DNA of 64,000 bases. It comes from Flabesymbios commensalis. Its lineage: Eukaryota > Annelida > Polychaeta > Terebellida > Flabelligeridae. The stretch is from assembly GCA_964017125.1 (NCBI GenBank), contig OZ024902.1:32903078-32967077 (forward strand), written 5' to 3'. The translations under genes and the position numbers were made by a program. Below are positions 10,943-23,647 of the stretch, in pieces; the first letter of the stretch is position 1; each line of letters starts with the position of its first letter. The notes beneath the pieces were generated by a model that did not search any database, was not told where the DNA came from, and saw only the letters and a program-made list of their open reading frames with translations.

Positions 10943-13872
10943 ATGGATCAAAGTAATAGAAATGAATGTGATAAAAAATCACCCATAACTGGAAATTATG
11001 ACGCCACCTATCATACTTGTCCATTATATTCTGGTATGTTATCTAATGTTTTGAAGTCTGCTCATGGTTTGAAAATTGCTCATTTAAATACACGAAGTTT
11101 AAGAAGTGCTAAGAAAGATAAAATTTCACAAATACGATTGCTACTGAGTGATCATAGCATTGATATTTTTGCAATTTCCGAAACATGGTGGACAGCAGAG
11201 ATTTCTAATGACGAAGTGAACATTGATGGCTATTCTCTTTACCGTAAAGACAGACAGCATCCTGCTGGTGGTGTGGCGTTGTACGTAAAATCGTCAATAC
11301 CACATGAATTTAGTAGTGAGCTAACTGAACAATCTAACATTGAAGCCGTTTGGGTTAAGATAATGGTTAATAATGTTTCACCATTTAATGTATGCTCTTT
11401 CTATCGAAAACCAAATGCAGACAAAAAATACTTTGATAATATGATAGAAAATTTTGAATTGGCAATGTCTAAGCATGAAATAATAATACTTGGTGACTTT
11501 AATTTGTATTATACTCTTGATGACAGCTTGTCCAATAACCCGGCACATTATATTGAATTAATTCTCAACTGTCGTCAACTCATCACTACACCCACCCGTT
11601 GTACACTGACCACGAAATCTACAATTGATCTTATATATTCATCTATGTCAGATCACCATATTTCTTCAGCTACAGTACCATGTTCAATAAGTGACCATGA
11701 CTTAATCTATACTGTAGTCAGTCGCCGCCACAATAATAAGAAACCTGTTAAGTATGTAAAAACAAGAGACTATAATAAATTTGATAATAGAAGATATAAT
11801 GAAGATTTAAAAGGCATTAATCTTAATGCCTTGATTGAAAACAGTAAACGTATTAATGATGCTTGGGAAATATGGTCTTCTATAGTTATGAATGTCATGG
11901 ATAAACACGCCCCAGGGCGAACGTATCGAGTTAAAGACAGATGCAATCCGTGGGTTACCCGCGATATAATAATGATGATGTATAGACTTGACTATATATG
12001 TAAAAAAGCGAAGGACACCCAAGATCGTAAAATTTTCAGAGAATATAGAAATTTACGTAACCAAATTGTTAGAGAAATACGCCATGCTAAATCCAGTTAT
12101 TATTCCAATGAAATCCGCAAATCACGTGATTCAAAGACTATGTGGAAAACTATTCGTACCCTACTACATAACAAAAAAAATGATTCATCTTCTCACAATG
12201 TGTCGCCTCAGGTTTTTAACGATTATTTTTCGACCATAGGATCTAAATTACACACTACATTTGATGAGACCACGCAACTGCATTGGTCACTGCCAAATTT
12301 ATCTCATCAATTCAAATTTAAGCAGCTTTCAGTAGATGAGGTTTGCAGTCATATCTCTAAGCTATCAGATGTATCAAAAACGGATGTCCTTGGCTTTGAC
12401 GCTAAATTGCTCAGAAATGCATCAAGTGAACTGTCATCCAGTCTTACTTTATTATTCAACAAATCACTACTTTTTCACAGTCTACCCCATGACTGGAAGA
12501 AAGCCCGAGTCACACCCATTTACAAAGGCACTGGCTCTGTGGAGGAACCAAGTAATTACAGGCCGCTATCGGTGGTCTCTCACATCTCTAAGTTTTTTGA
12601 AAAATGTGTTAATGTACAACTAATGCAATATTTTGAAAGTCACAACCTGTTAAGATGTGACCAATCTGCATTTCGCAAAAAACATTCCACAACTACAGCT
12701 CTGCATAGACTGGTTGATGACTTACTTGACAACATGAATGAAGGGATGGTAAATTCTATTTGCTTTTTCGACCTAAAAAAATGTTTTGATTCTATTGATC
12801 ACAAACTCCTTATTCTAAAACTTGAAAAATATGGTATTTTAGACAGAGAAATGTTATGGTTCACTGATTACCTATATGACCGAACTCAGTCTGTTTTTGT
12901 TAATGGCTCTTCTTCTTCGTTTAATGACATTAATGTTGGAGTCCCACGGGGATCAGTATTGGGTCCGCTTTTATTTCTGGTCTTTATTAATGACTTACCC
13001 TGTTATCTAACCAATACTTTTTTGAATATTTACGCAGACGATACTGTCATACACGCATGTGGTAGCGACATTAATAACGTTCAACAACTTTTACAGAGGG
13101 ATGTTGATATTGTTTCCCAATGGTTTTTTCATAATAAGCCGTTAGTTAATGAACTTAAAACACATTGTATGATTGTAACATCTAATCGGGAACTTTTGTC
13201 TCATAGACTGAATATAAATTCAAATGGCACACAAATTGTTAAGGTTAAGTTAAGGTCACTAAATATCTAGGTTTCTGTCTAGATACAAAATTATGCTGGT
13301 CTGATCATATCAGCAAATTAGTAAAAAAAATTGCACCTAAAATTCGATTATTGAGACGTTTAAGATATATTGGGTTTTTTTATTGCCTCTCTAGATACTA
13401 CATGGCCACCGTCCAGTCTCACATAGATTATTGCTTGACAGTCTGGGGCTTCACATCTTCTCACAATTTACATTTAATACAGAAAATGCAAAATCGTGCT
13501 GCCAGGCTTATTACCAACAATTTTGATTTTAACACTAGGGGGATTGACATTGTGAGGGATCTGGGGTGGCTCAGTATTACCCAGCGTAGAGATTATTTCA
13601 CTACGCTCTTAGTTTTTAAATCTTTAATTGGGAATTTGCCTGATCATATTTTAGATAATTTTACATTTAAACGTGATATTGCCATCAGGCAAACTAGATC
13701 GTGCGATACTAATGTTTTATATGTGCCTAAAATCAACAGATCTAAATTTAAGAGTGCATTACAAGTTAATGGGCCTATGATATGGAATAATCTTTCTATT
13801 CATATACGCAATTGTAACTCCATACACTCATTCAAGAGGCTTCTAAAAACATTTTTACCGCAGCAGAGTTAA
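10943..13872 (+). pseudogene. LINE ORF2: APE endonuclease + reverse transcriptase
   Basis: ORF2 nicks target DNA and reverse-transcribes the element RNA. The endonuclease shows HLNTRSL (about residue 48), the catalytic Glu in ISETWW (residue 80), LGDFN (184-187), STIDLIY (about 227) and SDHDLI (250-255). The RT shows NYRPLSVVSHISKFFEK, the motif-A-like FFDLKKCFDSIDH, GVPRGSVLGPLLF and IYADDT (YADD at residue 697). One frameshift near 13,240-13,260 moves the C-terminal quarter to another frame. That part begins KVTKYLGFCLD and ends in the typical WNNLSIHIRNCNS...F tail at 13,872. Apart from this, all catalytic blocks are intact. Confidence 0.92.
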
Positions 13873-14040
13873 AATACTTTGTTTTGATTAATATTGTTAA
13901 ATGCATGATTTCTATATGTATATGTTATATATGTATTTTATAGTAACGTCAATATTACCTTGTCTTTGAGGTACATCAGGGCAACTATGTAAAATAGCAC
14001 CTTCTGCTAATCAGTTTTACCCTGAATAAATATATTTTAT

Positions 14041-14402
<362 letters not shown>

Positions 14403-15400
14403 TAATAAAGGTATATATATTTTATATTCAAGCAATCGCAGATTGATTGACCAGTCGCAGTTGACAACTCAGGCAAAGCTATATCTCGGATGATAATCCA
14501 TCCAAGGAAGTATAGCCAATGGATGGTCCCTTTGCGACCATTCATTACATTTTGGTTATGACTTAACAAAGCTATAACATGGATGATAATTATTCATCCT
14601 ATAAGGTGTAGCCCACATAGGCTACCGGTCCCTGTGTGACCACATTAAATATCTTGATTCTATGTATTATTAAATAATTTGATATCTATAGCCTAATTAT
14701 ATAGCTCAATATTTTCCTGTACGAAATGTGTTGAAATATATGAATAATCTGTTTTTTTGTCCTGTGATCCAATTTTCATTGTGTCATTTACAGTAAGCTC
14801 GTGGTGTTCGTGTACACCACATTTTCTAATATCCCGTTGATCTATAAGCTTTCGGGTTGGATAGCTTTTCTCGATTTGTTTATATTTGCTTTTTCCGGAT
14901 CCCCAAGCAATGATTTAAATAAAGTTAATAGTTTCCTTACCTCATTTTATTTATCGATGATATTTTTCTGGTTCCATATATAGAGGATTAATCAGGACCG
15001 TATTATTATTATTATATTTCTTTCCGGAAGTTAGATTTATCCGTATAGGTATATGCCAGAGAATCCTGACATATATAATAATAAGGCATTTATTTAGGTT
15101 ACAAAGAGAGCACGGTTTCCCCTTGTCCAGACAATACAGTTTCTGCCGCTCGGCTGTCACTATCCCTCCATTGGGGTTGGACGGGACAATCGGTTTACCG
15201 TGACAGTATACCATCCTCAACATTTTAGATAGAGATTTTATTTTTGTCACCAAACCACACATGTGTTTTTTTATCGGTGAATGCAATGACATCGTTTTCA
15301 ACTTTTTTTTGAAATCAGGATCATGCCTGAAAATTTATGTTTGATAAAAAACGATTACGCTGAATGTTCTTTTACGTACATAACAAAGTACAGTGCAAAG
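14403..15400. other. Intergenic DNA without recognised genes
   Basis: Two related phrases, AAGCTATATCTCGGATGATAAT and AAGCTATAACATGGATGATAAT, occur near 14,477 and 14,570, suggesting a local duplication of about 90 bp. Nothing else is supportable. Confidence 0.4.
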
Positions 15401-15410
15401 CGTGAAGGGG

Positions 15411-15690
15411 TGGCCCTGATGTAGGCCTAGTGGTAGACTGTCACATCGAAGATTATACGTTAGTCCCCCGATCTGGCATGTATGTTCAAACAAATGTTTC
15501 TCATCTACACTTAAGAATTCGGTACTATGGGGAGTAGCGTGCTTCCCCTCAGACTGTCAGGGTTCCAATTTTTTTTGTAAATTGTGGGTCTATACGACAG
15601 TGTGATCTGATTCATCTCATCAGCCTTGGTGAGCAATCCTGCCTCAGTTTAGTATGTGTGTGCACATATGTCTTCTCCTAGGGCCATTCA
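15411..15690 (+). mobile_element. Old degraded SINE copy
   Basis: It matches the layout of the dimeric SINE at 9,959 and 55,633: GCCTAGTGGTAGACTG (A-box region), ACAAATGTTTCTCATCTACA, GGTACTATGGGGAGTAGCGT, CAGTGTGATCTGATTCATCT and AGTTTAGTATGTGTGTGCAC in the same order. Divergence and internal deletions are high, so it is an old insertion. Confidence 0.7.
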
Positions 15691-18350
15691 TCTATTCTCA
15701 GAGCTATAAATTGTTAAATTATACCCACATTAAAAAAAAATCAATCACCACTAAAAGTAAGAACTGAAGAAATCAAGTACTTCAAACAGCATAGTTGCAT
15801 CAGTTCTGCTTCCACCGTGACCGTCTGTTATTGCGTATTAGGCACATAACAATTATTAAAATTATATTTATATTGACCTTATATTACATAATTAAATATC
15901 TGATATTACACAATAATTATCTTTCATTTAAGTCAATATCACATATTTAAACATATCATCAGCTCGTGTTCTCAAGCATGAATTTTAATGTACTGCTATG
16001 GTTGGTATCAATCGCAAAAAAGGCATTCCACTAGAGAAAAATTATTACCTTGCTTAGTTCTTCTAGTATCATGAATACTATTATTCTTATGCATGCTGTC
16101 TATTCAAGCAACATCTAACTAATCAGTGATATACATGTATATTTAGTTACATCTCTGTCTGATATAACACTACCAGTCTGAAGGCTTAATATATTTTTGA
16201 TATATCCTATATTGTAGTAGTACTATAAGTTATTTTCGATTTAATCGGAGTATAGCAAATTTGTAGCCATTACAGAAAAAACTACATATGTACCTTGTAT
16301 AGTAGCTGTAATGATAATTATATTATTGTGTACAGTGAATTAAAAGTAAATTAACCTACACATGATTTTTGACATAATGATAATAATCCTGTGAAAAACA
16401 TATATAATAAGTAATATGTTTAGTGCTAACACAATGTTTAGTGCTGACATAATGATAATAATCTTGTGAAAAACATATATAATAAGAAATATGTTTAGTG
16501 CTAACGAGTTATATACCATATCAAATCATCATAGCGATAACATCTCCCTACATATTATATAGTTATGTCATTACATTATATATTAACTTGTGTAATTATA
16601 ATTCAAAGTGTACTTTATTATCATGAATATTATTATGCAATAATTTAATATGTGGAATGCCGGAATGCAAAAGTGGAACAATAACCTGTTATTTACCTTC
16701 TAAATTACAATTGTGAAAGTCTGCATTGTGGCATATTTGTTGATCGCCTGTCTAGTGATTAGTAGAACTTGGGTGCAAAAAAGAGTACCATTTGAGCATA
16801 GTTTTGCATTGGAAACCCCCATGGCAATGTGAACTAACAGAAAAAACATTTTAAATCTCCCATGATATACATATTCGCTAGCTTGTCGGATGGTGAAATG
16901 TCTGCAATTAGCAGGATAGTATGGTATGACCTGACCTGATGTAATTATGGTTACTGCATAATTGAAAATATTACATAAATAGAAGGGTCACCGTTTTTTG
17001 TAAACAATCTTTTGTGACCGTTGCTATCGAAGTTTTGTTTGATGATTTTATAAAATTAAGAAAACAGCCCTCTGCCTTGCGGAAAAGTATAAGCGTAATT
17101 TCTGAAAGCCTAATATTCCAAATGGCTTCCAAAATATAATACAAATTGTCCTAGTGATTCACCATATAGTTAGATCTTTGTGTAAGTTATAGTTTCTATG
17201 CGGTTCTCTCTTAATTAATTTATTCGGTTTCTTGAAATTATTTAAAATTGACCTATATTTTATTCACTAATCCAAGATTGTCGGCGTTTTGTCTCTCTTA
17301 CTAGATTAGTTGACCTATGTAACACCTCCTCCCCCCCCCCCCCCTCGAAAATCCAAGACGGCCGGCGTTTTTGATATGCGTGATTTATTACTAAGAGAGG
17401 TAATTTTTGGCTTCTAGGTAATTTGACAAATCTTTCACACCTAAATCGAACATGTTTAACATTTTTTTTAGGAAAAAATAATATTATTTGTGAGTAAATT
17501 TAAAAAATGTAAATGTTTACATGGACGAAATTTGAGAAGGTTACCATTTTCAAAAAAAATAAGTAATATATGTTGATCTACCATACGATGTTTATTGTCA
17601 TAAAATATACCGATTCACGTGATATTTTAGACCAACCAATTATTGTGTCCTCCTGCGACATGGCCGACTTACTTTCTCTATACGAGCTAGCCCTAAACTA
17701 AGCCTAGGAGAGCTGGCAGACGAGTTTAGATGTTGCACATTTGTAATTTTAAATTACAGCTATGTTACCGGTAATGAAAGGGATTGGAAAGTAGAATATT
17801 ATTCAATATGTTATAATTTTGACCAATATTGGGGTCATTTGGGATTCAATTAAATACAGTCTGTGATATTTTGCTTTAAACTGTATTTGTACATGTTCGA
17901 TGTTACAATTATTGTGGAATTGACCACAGCAAGTGAAAATTATGGCTTGTTTTTTTTAAATAATAGAAAATAGTTTCTGCGGATAAAATGCTCACGAATC
18001 TACAATTAGAGTAAACATAAAATACCTATTTCTTCTGTTTTATTTTAAATAACAAAATACATCCTCCCTTACATATTGGCAGGAGTGGTATTGCTGCGCC
18101 CCTCTTCCGAGAATTTAACATTTTTTGTTCAATACAATTATACTTCTACTTTACAAGCAATATTTTTTGTCACAATGTGTCTAGAATCTCTTTTTTTTGG
18201 GGTGGGAAGAGGTCCACACGGCCGGGCCGCAAAATTTATAGTCTGACCGATATTAACAACATCGACCAGAAAACGAGTTGTTGGCTCACAGTTAATGTAA
18301 TGTTCGCTGAGATTTGCAGAAACCAGTGTTGCGCTGCTTAGCACATTTAG
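15691..18350. other. AT-rich intergenic DNA
   Basis: No supportable gene. It contains a C-rich homopolymer at about 17,330 and the two-copy repeat listed separately at 16,369-16,506. Confidence 0.45.
16369..16506. repeat. Two-copy tandem repeat (about 74 bp)
   Basis: GACATAATGATAATAATC followed by TGTGAAAAACATATATAATA and ATATGTTTAGTGCTAAC occurs twice in direct orientation, with a handful of differences. Confidence 0.85.
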
Positions 18351-18689
18351 GCCCTGTTCGACTCACACTGATCTGAAAATAGTTTAGTGATCCGGATTGC
18401 TTCTAAACGAACGCCGTGAATTTATTGCCGCCAATCTAGAAATAGTTTGAGCCAAATAAACCATCTGGTTTGGCAATCCGATTCCAGATCCAAATTTACA
18501 GCAAATCTAAATCAGTTTGAGCAAAAGAAACGCATGGTTTGGCAAACCGATTCAAGAGCAGACCACCATACCTTCATGCCGGCAGGTTTGATGGGTTGGT
18601 CAATTCGGTTCTATCGTTTGGAAATCTGGTGCCAATCAAACGCTCTGGATTGGTAAACCGGTTTACCCCTTGAGCACTGAGTTATTTAA

Positions 18690-18760
18690 TTTAAATTTTC
18701 AGTCACTTGAAGTTGCGACTCGCTATCGCGACACACAACTTCAAGTGACTGAAATTTATG
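18690..18760. mobile_element. Perfect hairpin of the CACTTGAAGTTG family
   Basis: The left arm AATTTTCAGTCACTTGAAGT and the right arm ACTTCAAGTGACTGAAATT pair almost perfectly around a loop with CGACTCGCTATCGCGACAC. Related hairpins occur at 48,026-48,089, 48,683-48,748 and, degraded, at 26,396-26,430, 42,880-42,920, 43,488-43,535 and 52,935-52,990. It is likely the core of a non-autonomous DNA element. Confidence 0.7.
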
Positions 18761-19830
18761 TTATTTGTGAAATTTAGGTCCGAATATATATCAGTATTTC
18801 AAGATTGAAGGCATGTTTAGGACCGGCCTACAGCCGGTATCCTTTTAGATTTATTCTGCCTGATTTTGTGTGCTATTTAGGGGGAAGAGGGGTGCTGTAT
18901 GTGGAAAACGGTTCACATTTCTGTACACAAGTCCTTATGAACATGTGCAATATAACGTTTCAAGTCTTTAGGTTAAGTACTTTTGTCTTTAACAAATGTT
19001 CAGAAACAAATAGTCAGTATTTTATTTGTGTTTAGCAAAGGGTTTTGGTTGGAATAATGTTGGCCCAGCGTCGCAGATGGTGGCCCAGTATTACATCAGC
19101 ATTGGGACAATGTATCGTGTTATCTAGTGTTTCTGGCACCGGGATGTTAAAGCGTCACAAGCATAATTGAGAAGTCAGAAAACACGGTACAATCACCCAA
19201 TGCTGATTCAATAACGGACCCAACATTGGCCCGAAATTTGTAGTCCAGTCATTTTAAGGCTGGACCTAGACAAAATTGCAACATATTTTTTTTTAACGGA
19301 ATATGTTTTGGAAAGCCCCCCAGAAACACATATCAAAAGTCCAGAAAAATCGGAGTGATCAAAATATCATAAAATCACTAATTAGTACCGCCATTACCGA
19401 AATATACATTTTCAGCTATATCTCTATCAAAAATCATGATATCATCACAAACATGTTGTCTACACCCATGTTTTGAGGGTCAAGGAAGCCGACTGTGTCA
19501 TTCACAATTCAATAAACTTTATATTAACGACGTAATAAGTAAATGGGCGGCTACCATGGTTACGTAATTAACTTTTTTCAACAGCGAGCGAAACATCAGT
19601 ACATGTATGTATATTAAAAGATAACACTAGAAAATGTGGTATGGGACTGTTTAATAATATAATGCTACATATCAAATGTTGAAAAAAAACTGTTATCAAA
19701 TATTACTTGTAGACAGTTACTGGCCAGCTAATAAAACGAAATAATCCACACATATGTATTCCAGTGAGTTATATGTCAGTCATGGTACCTCTCATTCGCT
19801 TATAAAATTAACAGATTCAATGTTTTTTAT
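18761..19830. other. Intergenic DNA with a degraded palindromic element
   Basis: A partial copy of the GTTGGCCCA..GTCGCAGA palindromic family lies at about 19,055-19,110. No gene is recognised. Confidence 0.4.
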
Positions 19831-22260
19831 TCATCACCGGCTATGTCATCTGGAATTATAGGAGAGTTTGTACAGTTTATTCCCTTGCAATCACCACACC
19901 CTACAGTACAGTCCAAACCATGATTCCTGCACGTGCATACTCTTGTACTACAGTTTGTTTTACAATTACATCTAATTATTTTCAGTACTGCCTGGGGAGC
20001 AATTGGTAGATGTGTTGTCTGTGGCCTTAGATGTCCTTCAATGCTCAGCCAATTCTTCAGGGTTCAAATTCAATTTACCAATCCACTCATGTATTTGGTT
20101 ATACACACGGGTACTGTGATATTGAGCAGCTGCTGCAGTTGGGGGTAATGTATGCAATCGCACAGATGATATGTTTGTGGCCAGCTTTTTAAAAAATCGA
20201 CGATAACGTAATTTATCTAATCCCTCACCTACATGGCCCAGTTTAGCCTATATGTGCACAAAGGTGGCCTAAAGCCCGATTCATTTCATGTATTTACATT
20301 GCCACCGTACAGCGACACAATGGCTTCCTCACCAGCAGATATGATGCTATCCATCGATACATTAGTTAAGAAGATTTCAGCTTGTTTTTTGAAGTTCGGA
20401 TCACTCTTCAGTTTTTTCAGCGGTGTTCCCTTCCCAATGCCAAATAGACGTGACGTGGTGTCACATCCCGCAATTGCATGGTCAAATGGTACACTGCACA
20501 CACAGATGGACCCAGGGCAGTTTTAATCCAGTTTTGGACGCACAGCAATATTAAAATATATGTATCTTCACAAATGATTGTTGTAGCACATTTGATAGCA
20601 CACTGCACTGCTGTCTGAACAATCAACACGTCTGCATCACTTTCATCATGTAGCACAGTACAACTTGCTTCTTCAAGTTTATTACCCAACAAGTAGATGA
20701 AATTCTGTTTATCAACATTATTTGCTAAGAAATGTTCTTTGTTTTTATTGGCATATCGCCATTAAACTTCACTTCAGCTCCAATAACACCACCTGATCTG
20801 CGGAGGTGTGCCATATATTTGGTTAAATGCCCTGCTAAATAGCCATCAAATACAATAATTGGCTTAAAATATTTTTTGCAGACATTGTTTACATACATAT
20901 CACACACCGAATCGTATGTAGATCCTCTTGGTCATGACATTTTATGCAATAGTGACCCTCTGCTAGCACTTTTTGCATGCTGCTCAGCTCTGTGGGTGAT
21001 GGACCAGGCATTTCATTTCCGTCACGATCAGTCCAGATTACATCCGCCAACACAGACTTCTTTGCCTCTCTTAGGAGTCATGATGGTTCGAATAGTGCTG
21101 ATGGTTGACTGCATAATTCATATTTGAATATTTCAGCTTTGGCTTCAGCCAATTTCACTTGAAGCTGCCAAGAAAAGCTAGCCCACCACATCGTTTCCTC
21201 CCATGGATTTAGGTATCTCACACCCTACCTCTTCTGCCTTGTCAGAATCTACTGTGCTATCACATGTAACACCTGATGAAATATTGCGGAGTGATTGACC
21301 TGCAACAAAAGGGTTTCTGTTGATTAGATACTGATGAAGAGATGTAATGTCTTTGCCATCTCTTATTTGCCTGGCCTCAGACACATCTTTGTGCTGATTA
21401 CTTGTAACATAATTTGATCCTGTAAATTATTGCATGGCACCATTTACTTCTGAGCACGCAGGCATGGAAAGTACCCATTGTGCACATTGCAACTCTTCCA
21501 TCCCTCTACCTCGTGTTAATCCACCTGTGTTTTTATTGTCCGCATCAGTATTTGCTCAATCACTAAATCGGTTGACAGCCCTGCCCAGTATCTGTCACTC
21601 CGACGTACAACATGGTAGCCAGAGTTTAATAAGGCAAACACATCGGGATGTTCTGTCTCTAGTTTGAGAATTTACTGTAGATGATTATAAACGGATTTTG
21701 TAAATAAATTGTGCCCTGCAGCAGCAAAGAATGGTAACATATCTTGAAGTGTCTTCAGCATAAGGCTGAAATTTCCAGTTTCTCTCCGATTTGATAACCT
21801 GGCGTAGTATGTCTATCATTTTCATGTGCTGGAGCCACAGACATGCAGTGCGATGCGATACAAGCTCATTCTTCTCATTCTCCAGTTTTTTGGTGAAATG
21901 TATCAAGGCAATGGTCAGAACACACCTGTTCTGCAGACAATTTACCTCCATCAGTTGGCAGGGTTGGTCATAGAGTTTTAGCACCTTGCCCATTTCATCA
22001 CAGATATCTTAGCTGATGTGACGGAAGGTGGTTGATAATGTTCATCAGTGAGTGTTGAATGCTCATCGTGTGGTGCGACCTGGCAGTACTCACTACCTAC
22101 CGTTGTGTCTCCTATGTGGAAAACCTTGTTTACAAGCATTGCGTTCAAAGCGGGATCTACAAGCATGTGTTGATGAGCTGCTCGTGCTAATGCTTTTCCA
22201 CTTAGCATATGTACTACTGTATTTGATGAATATATAACCTCTAGTACCTCTCAAGTGACA
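19830..22260 (-). pseudogene. Broken copy of a multicopy invertebrate gene family (GCDTTS family)
   Basis: Reading down the - strand, conserved blocks appear in the order expected for a large uncharacterised protein family that I recognise from many invertebrate genomes: ACLWLQHMKMIDILRQVIK (about 21,840), RRSDRYWAGLSTDLVIEQI (about 21,570), RGMEE-like Gly/Arg-rich region, RQIRDGKDITSLHQYL (about 21,340), AIAGCDTTSRLFGIGKGT (about 20,450), LRYRRFFKKL (about 20,200), and a C-terminal Cys-rich block CNCKTNCSTRVCTCRNHGL (about 19,930). The molecular role is not established; high copy number suggests a mobile-element link. The copy is broken in several places and carries a SINE tail fragment. It has no visible introns. 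Confidence 0.75.
20235..20290 (+). mobile_element. SINE 3'-end fragment
   Basis: GGCCCAGTTTAGCCTATATG through GGTGGCCTAAAGCCCGATTC and ATTTCATG is identical to the 3' tail of the SINE at 9,959. Only the last 56 bp are present, inserted inside the broken GCDTTS-family gene. Confidence 0.9.
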
Positions 22261-22309
22261 AGTAACAAGTTATTTATTCTGATGGTCCTCTTTAGTAGAA
22301 GATAAGACA

Positions 22310-22530
22310 GAGTTGCCAGGCTGGGCCGTATGCACCAACTTCACGTTCACCCCAGTGGGGGTAAATGATACCACAGAGGTATTAACCTCTGGGGTTTCAT
22401 GAAACCCTAGGGGTTTCAACCTCCGGGGTTTTCCTGGGAATTTACCTCGTATGCACCATCTCCTGAAAACACGGGATTACAAACCTCCATTGTTATATAA
22501 TTTACCCCGCGTGGTTATTCACTGTATTGA
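22310..22530. repeat. Palindrome-rich segment with GGGGTTT/AACCCC motifs
   Basis: Inverted phrases such as ACCCCAGTGGGGGTAAAT, ACCTCTGGGGTTTCATGAAA and TCGTATGCACCA versus CGTATGCACCAACTTCAC suggest a small inverted-repeat element. Ends are not clear. Confidence 0.4.
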
Positions 22531-22581
22531 CTATTTGATGGGGATTTCCTAATGTTTTGCTGTCCATCAAGAACTACAGCA

Positions 22582-22582
<1 letters not shown>

Positions 22583-22616
<34 letters not shown>
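22583..22616. repeat. (AT)n microsatellite
   Basis: Uninterrupted TA dinucleotides just before the scaffold gap. Confidence 0.95.
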
Positions 22617-22618
<2 letters not shown>

Positions 22619-22709
22619 TTGGCAGATTAGTCGACTAAGTTTTAGATTGAAATAACTGTGTGCCAAGTCAGCTGTACAGATTAGCAATAAGATCGAAATT
22701 AACACCAAT

Positions 22710-22909
22710 NNNNNNNNNNNNNNNNNNNNNNNNNNNNNNNNNNNNNNNNNNNNNNNNNNNNNNNNNNNNNNNNNNNNNNNNNNNNNNNNNNNNNNNNNNN
22801 NNNNNNNNNNNNNNNNNNNNNNNNNNNNNNNNNNNNNNNNNNNNNNNNNNNNNNNNNNNNNNNNNNNNNNNNNNNNNNNNNNNNNNNNNNNNNNNNNNNN
22901 NNNNNNNNN
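22710..22909. other. Assembly gap (200 Ns)
   Basis: Exactly 200 undetermined bases, probably a fixed-size scaffold gap. Nothing can be said about its content. Confidence 0.99.
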
Positions 22910-23645
22910 GTATAACAATAATTTAACGTTATAAGGGTTAATGCGTCAGTTTGGTTGTGTCTGGGATCTGGCTCCGTATCGCAGCCCCCCCCCCCCCCCC
23001 TCACGCCGTCCTGGCCGGGATGGGAACACGGGATCCTGCATACAACCACCGGCTGCAGGAGGCATTGCAGCAACCAGAGCAATCCAGAATCCTGGATAAA
23101 CAGCCTATTTTCTCATCAGACAAATGTCGTTCAGTATGCCACATCCTGGATTACTGGGTCAGACAGTAGTGATGATGATGATGCTGAGGATTTCACAGGT
23201 CACCACCTATGACCGAGTTCAACAACAAAAATGCCAAGTTACGTGAGTACAGCTTGTGTTGTTCTCATTTTAAATCTAGGTCGAGACGTTGATTTAATTT
23301 CAAAACAACGTCGAATGTTAATTACAGTAATTTAATAAAGTAATTAATACAACGTCATTAGTGCCTCAACCTTCGGCGGATAGAGTTCAGAGGCGTACTT
23401 TACGAGTTAAAAGATTACTACCTTTTGACTTTGCACAGCAAATTTCACCACTGGTGTATGTATTTGACAGCCACCTGTAGGTGAACCGTAATCTACTATG
23501 TTACACAATCATGTATACGCTCCCAGGTAGATTTATCAATAAATATTCTCACAACCAGTCCCATCACTCACCTACAATATCACGATGTCTCGCGTATAGC
23601 GCGACCTAAATATATATGGTCAATAAAAATACACACAGCTAGAAC
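22910..23645. other. Intergenic DNA, possible unrecognised exon
   Basis: A frame at 22,955-23,212 ends in an acidic SDSSDDDDAED stretch just before CACAGGTCACC, which could be a splice donor. I do not recognise the protein and it lacks features of the receptor's missing 5' exons, so it is not called as coding. A run of 17 Cs lies near 22,985. Confidence 0.3.
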
Positions 23646-23647
23646 AT

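Larger units (their letters stand above)
8531..14040 (+). mobile_element. Near-complete CR1/L2-type LINE
   Basis: This is a two-ORF non-LTR retrotransposon. ORF1 (8,531-10,921) has a PHD-like Cys cluster and an SGNH-esterase domain. ORF2 (10,943-13,872) has an APE-type endonuclease and a reverse transcriptase with YADD. The 3' end has AATAAATATATTTTATT leading directly into an ATT microsatellite, consistent with clades whose tails are short tandem repeats rather than poly(A). ORF1 is split by a SINE and has two in-frame stops. ORF2 has one frameshift. This copy is therefore inactive but young. The 5' boundary is not established. Confidence 0.9.

Noticed and set aside
22951-23212. An upstream exon of the receptor
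   Set aside because: The translations lack the conserved Y..R.RP region and show only low-complexity Pro and Asp stretches.
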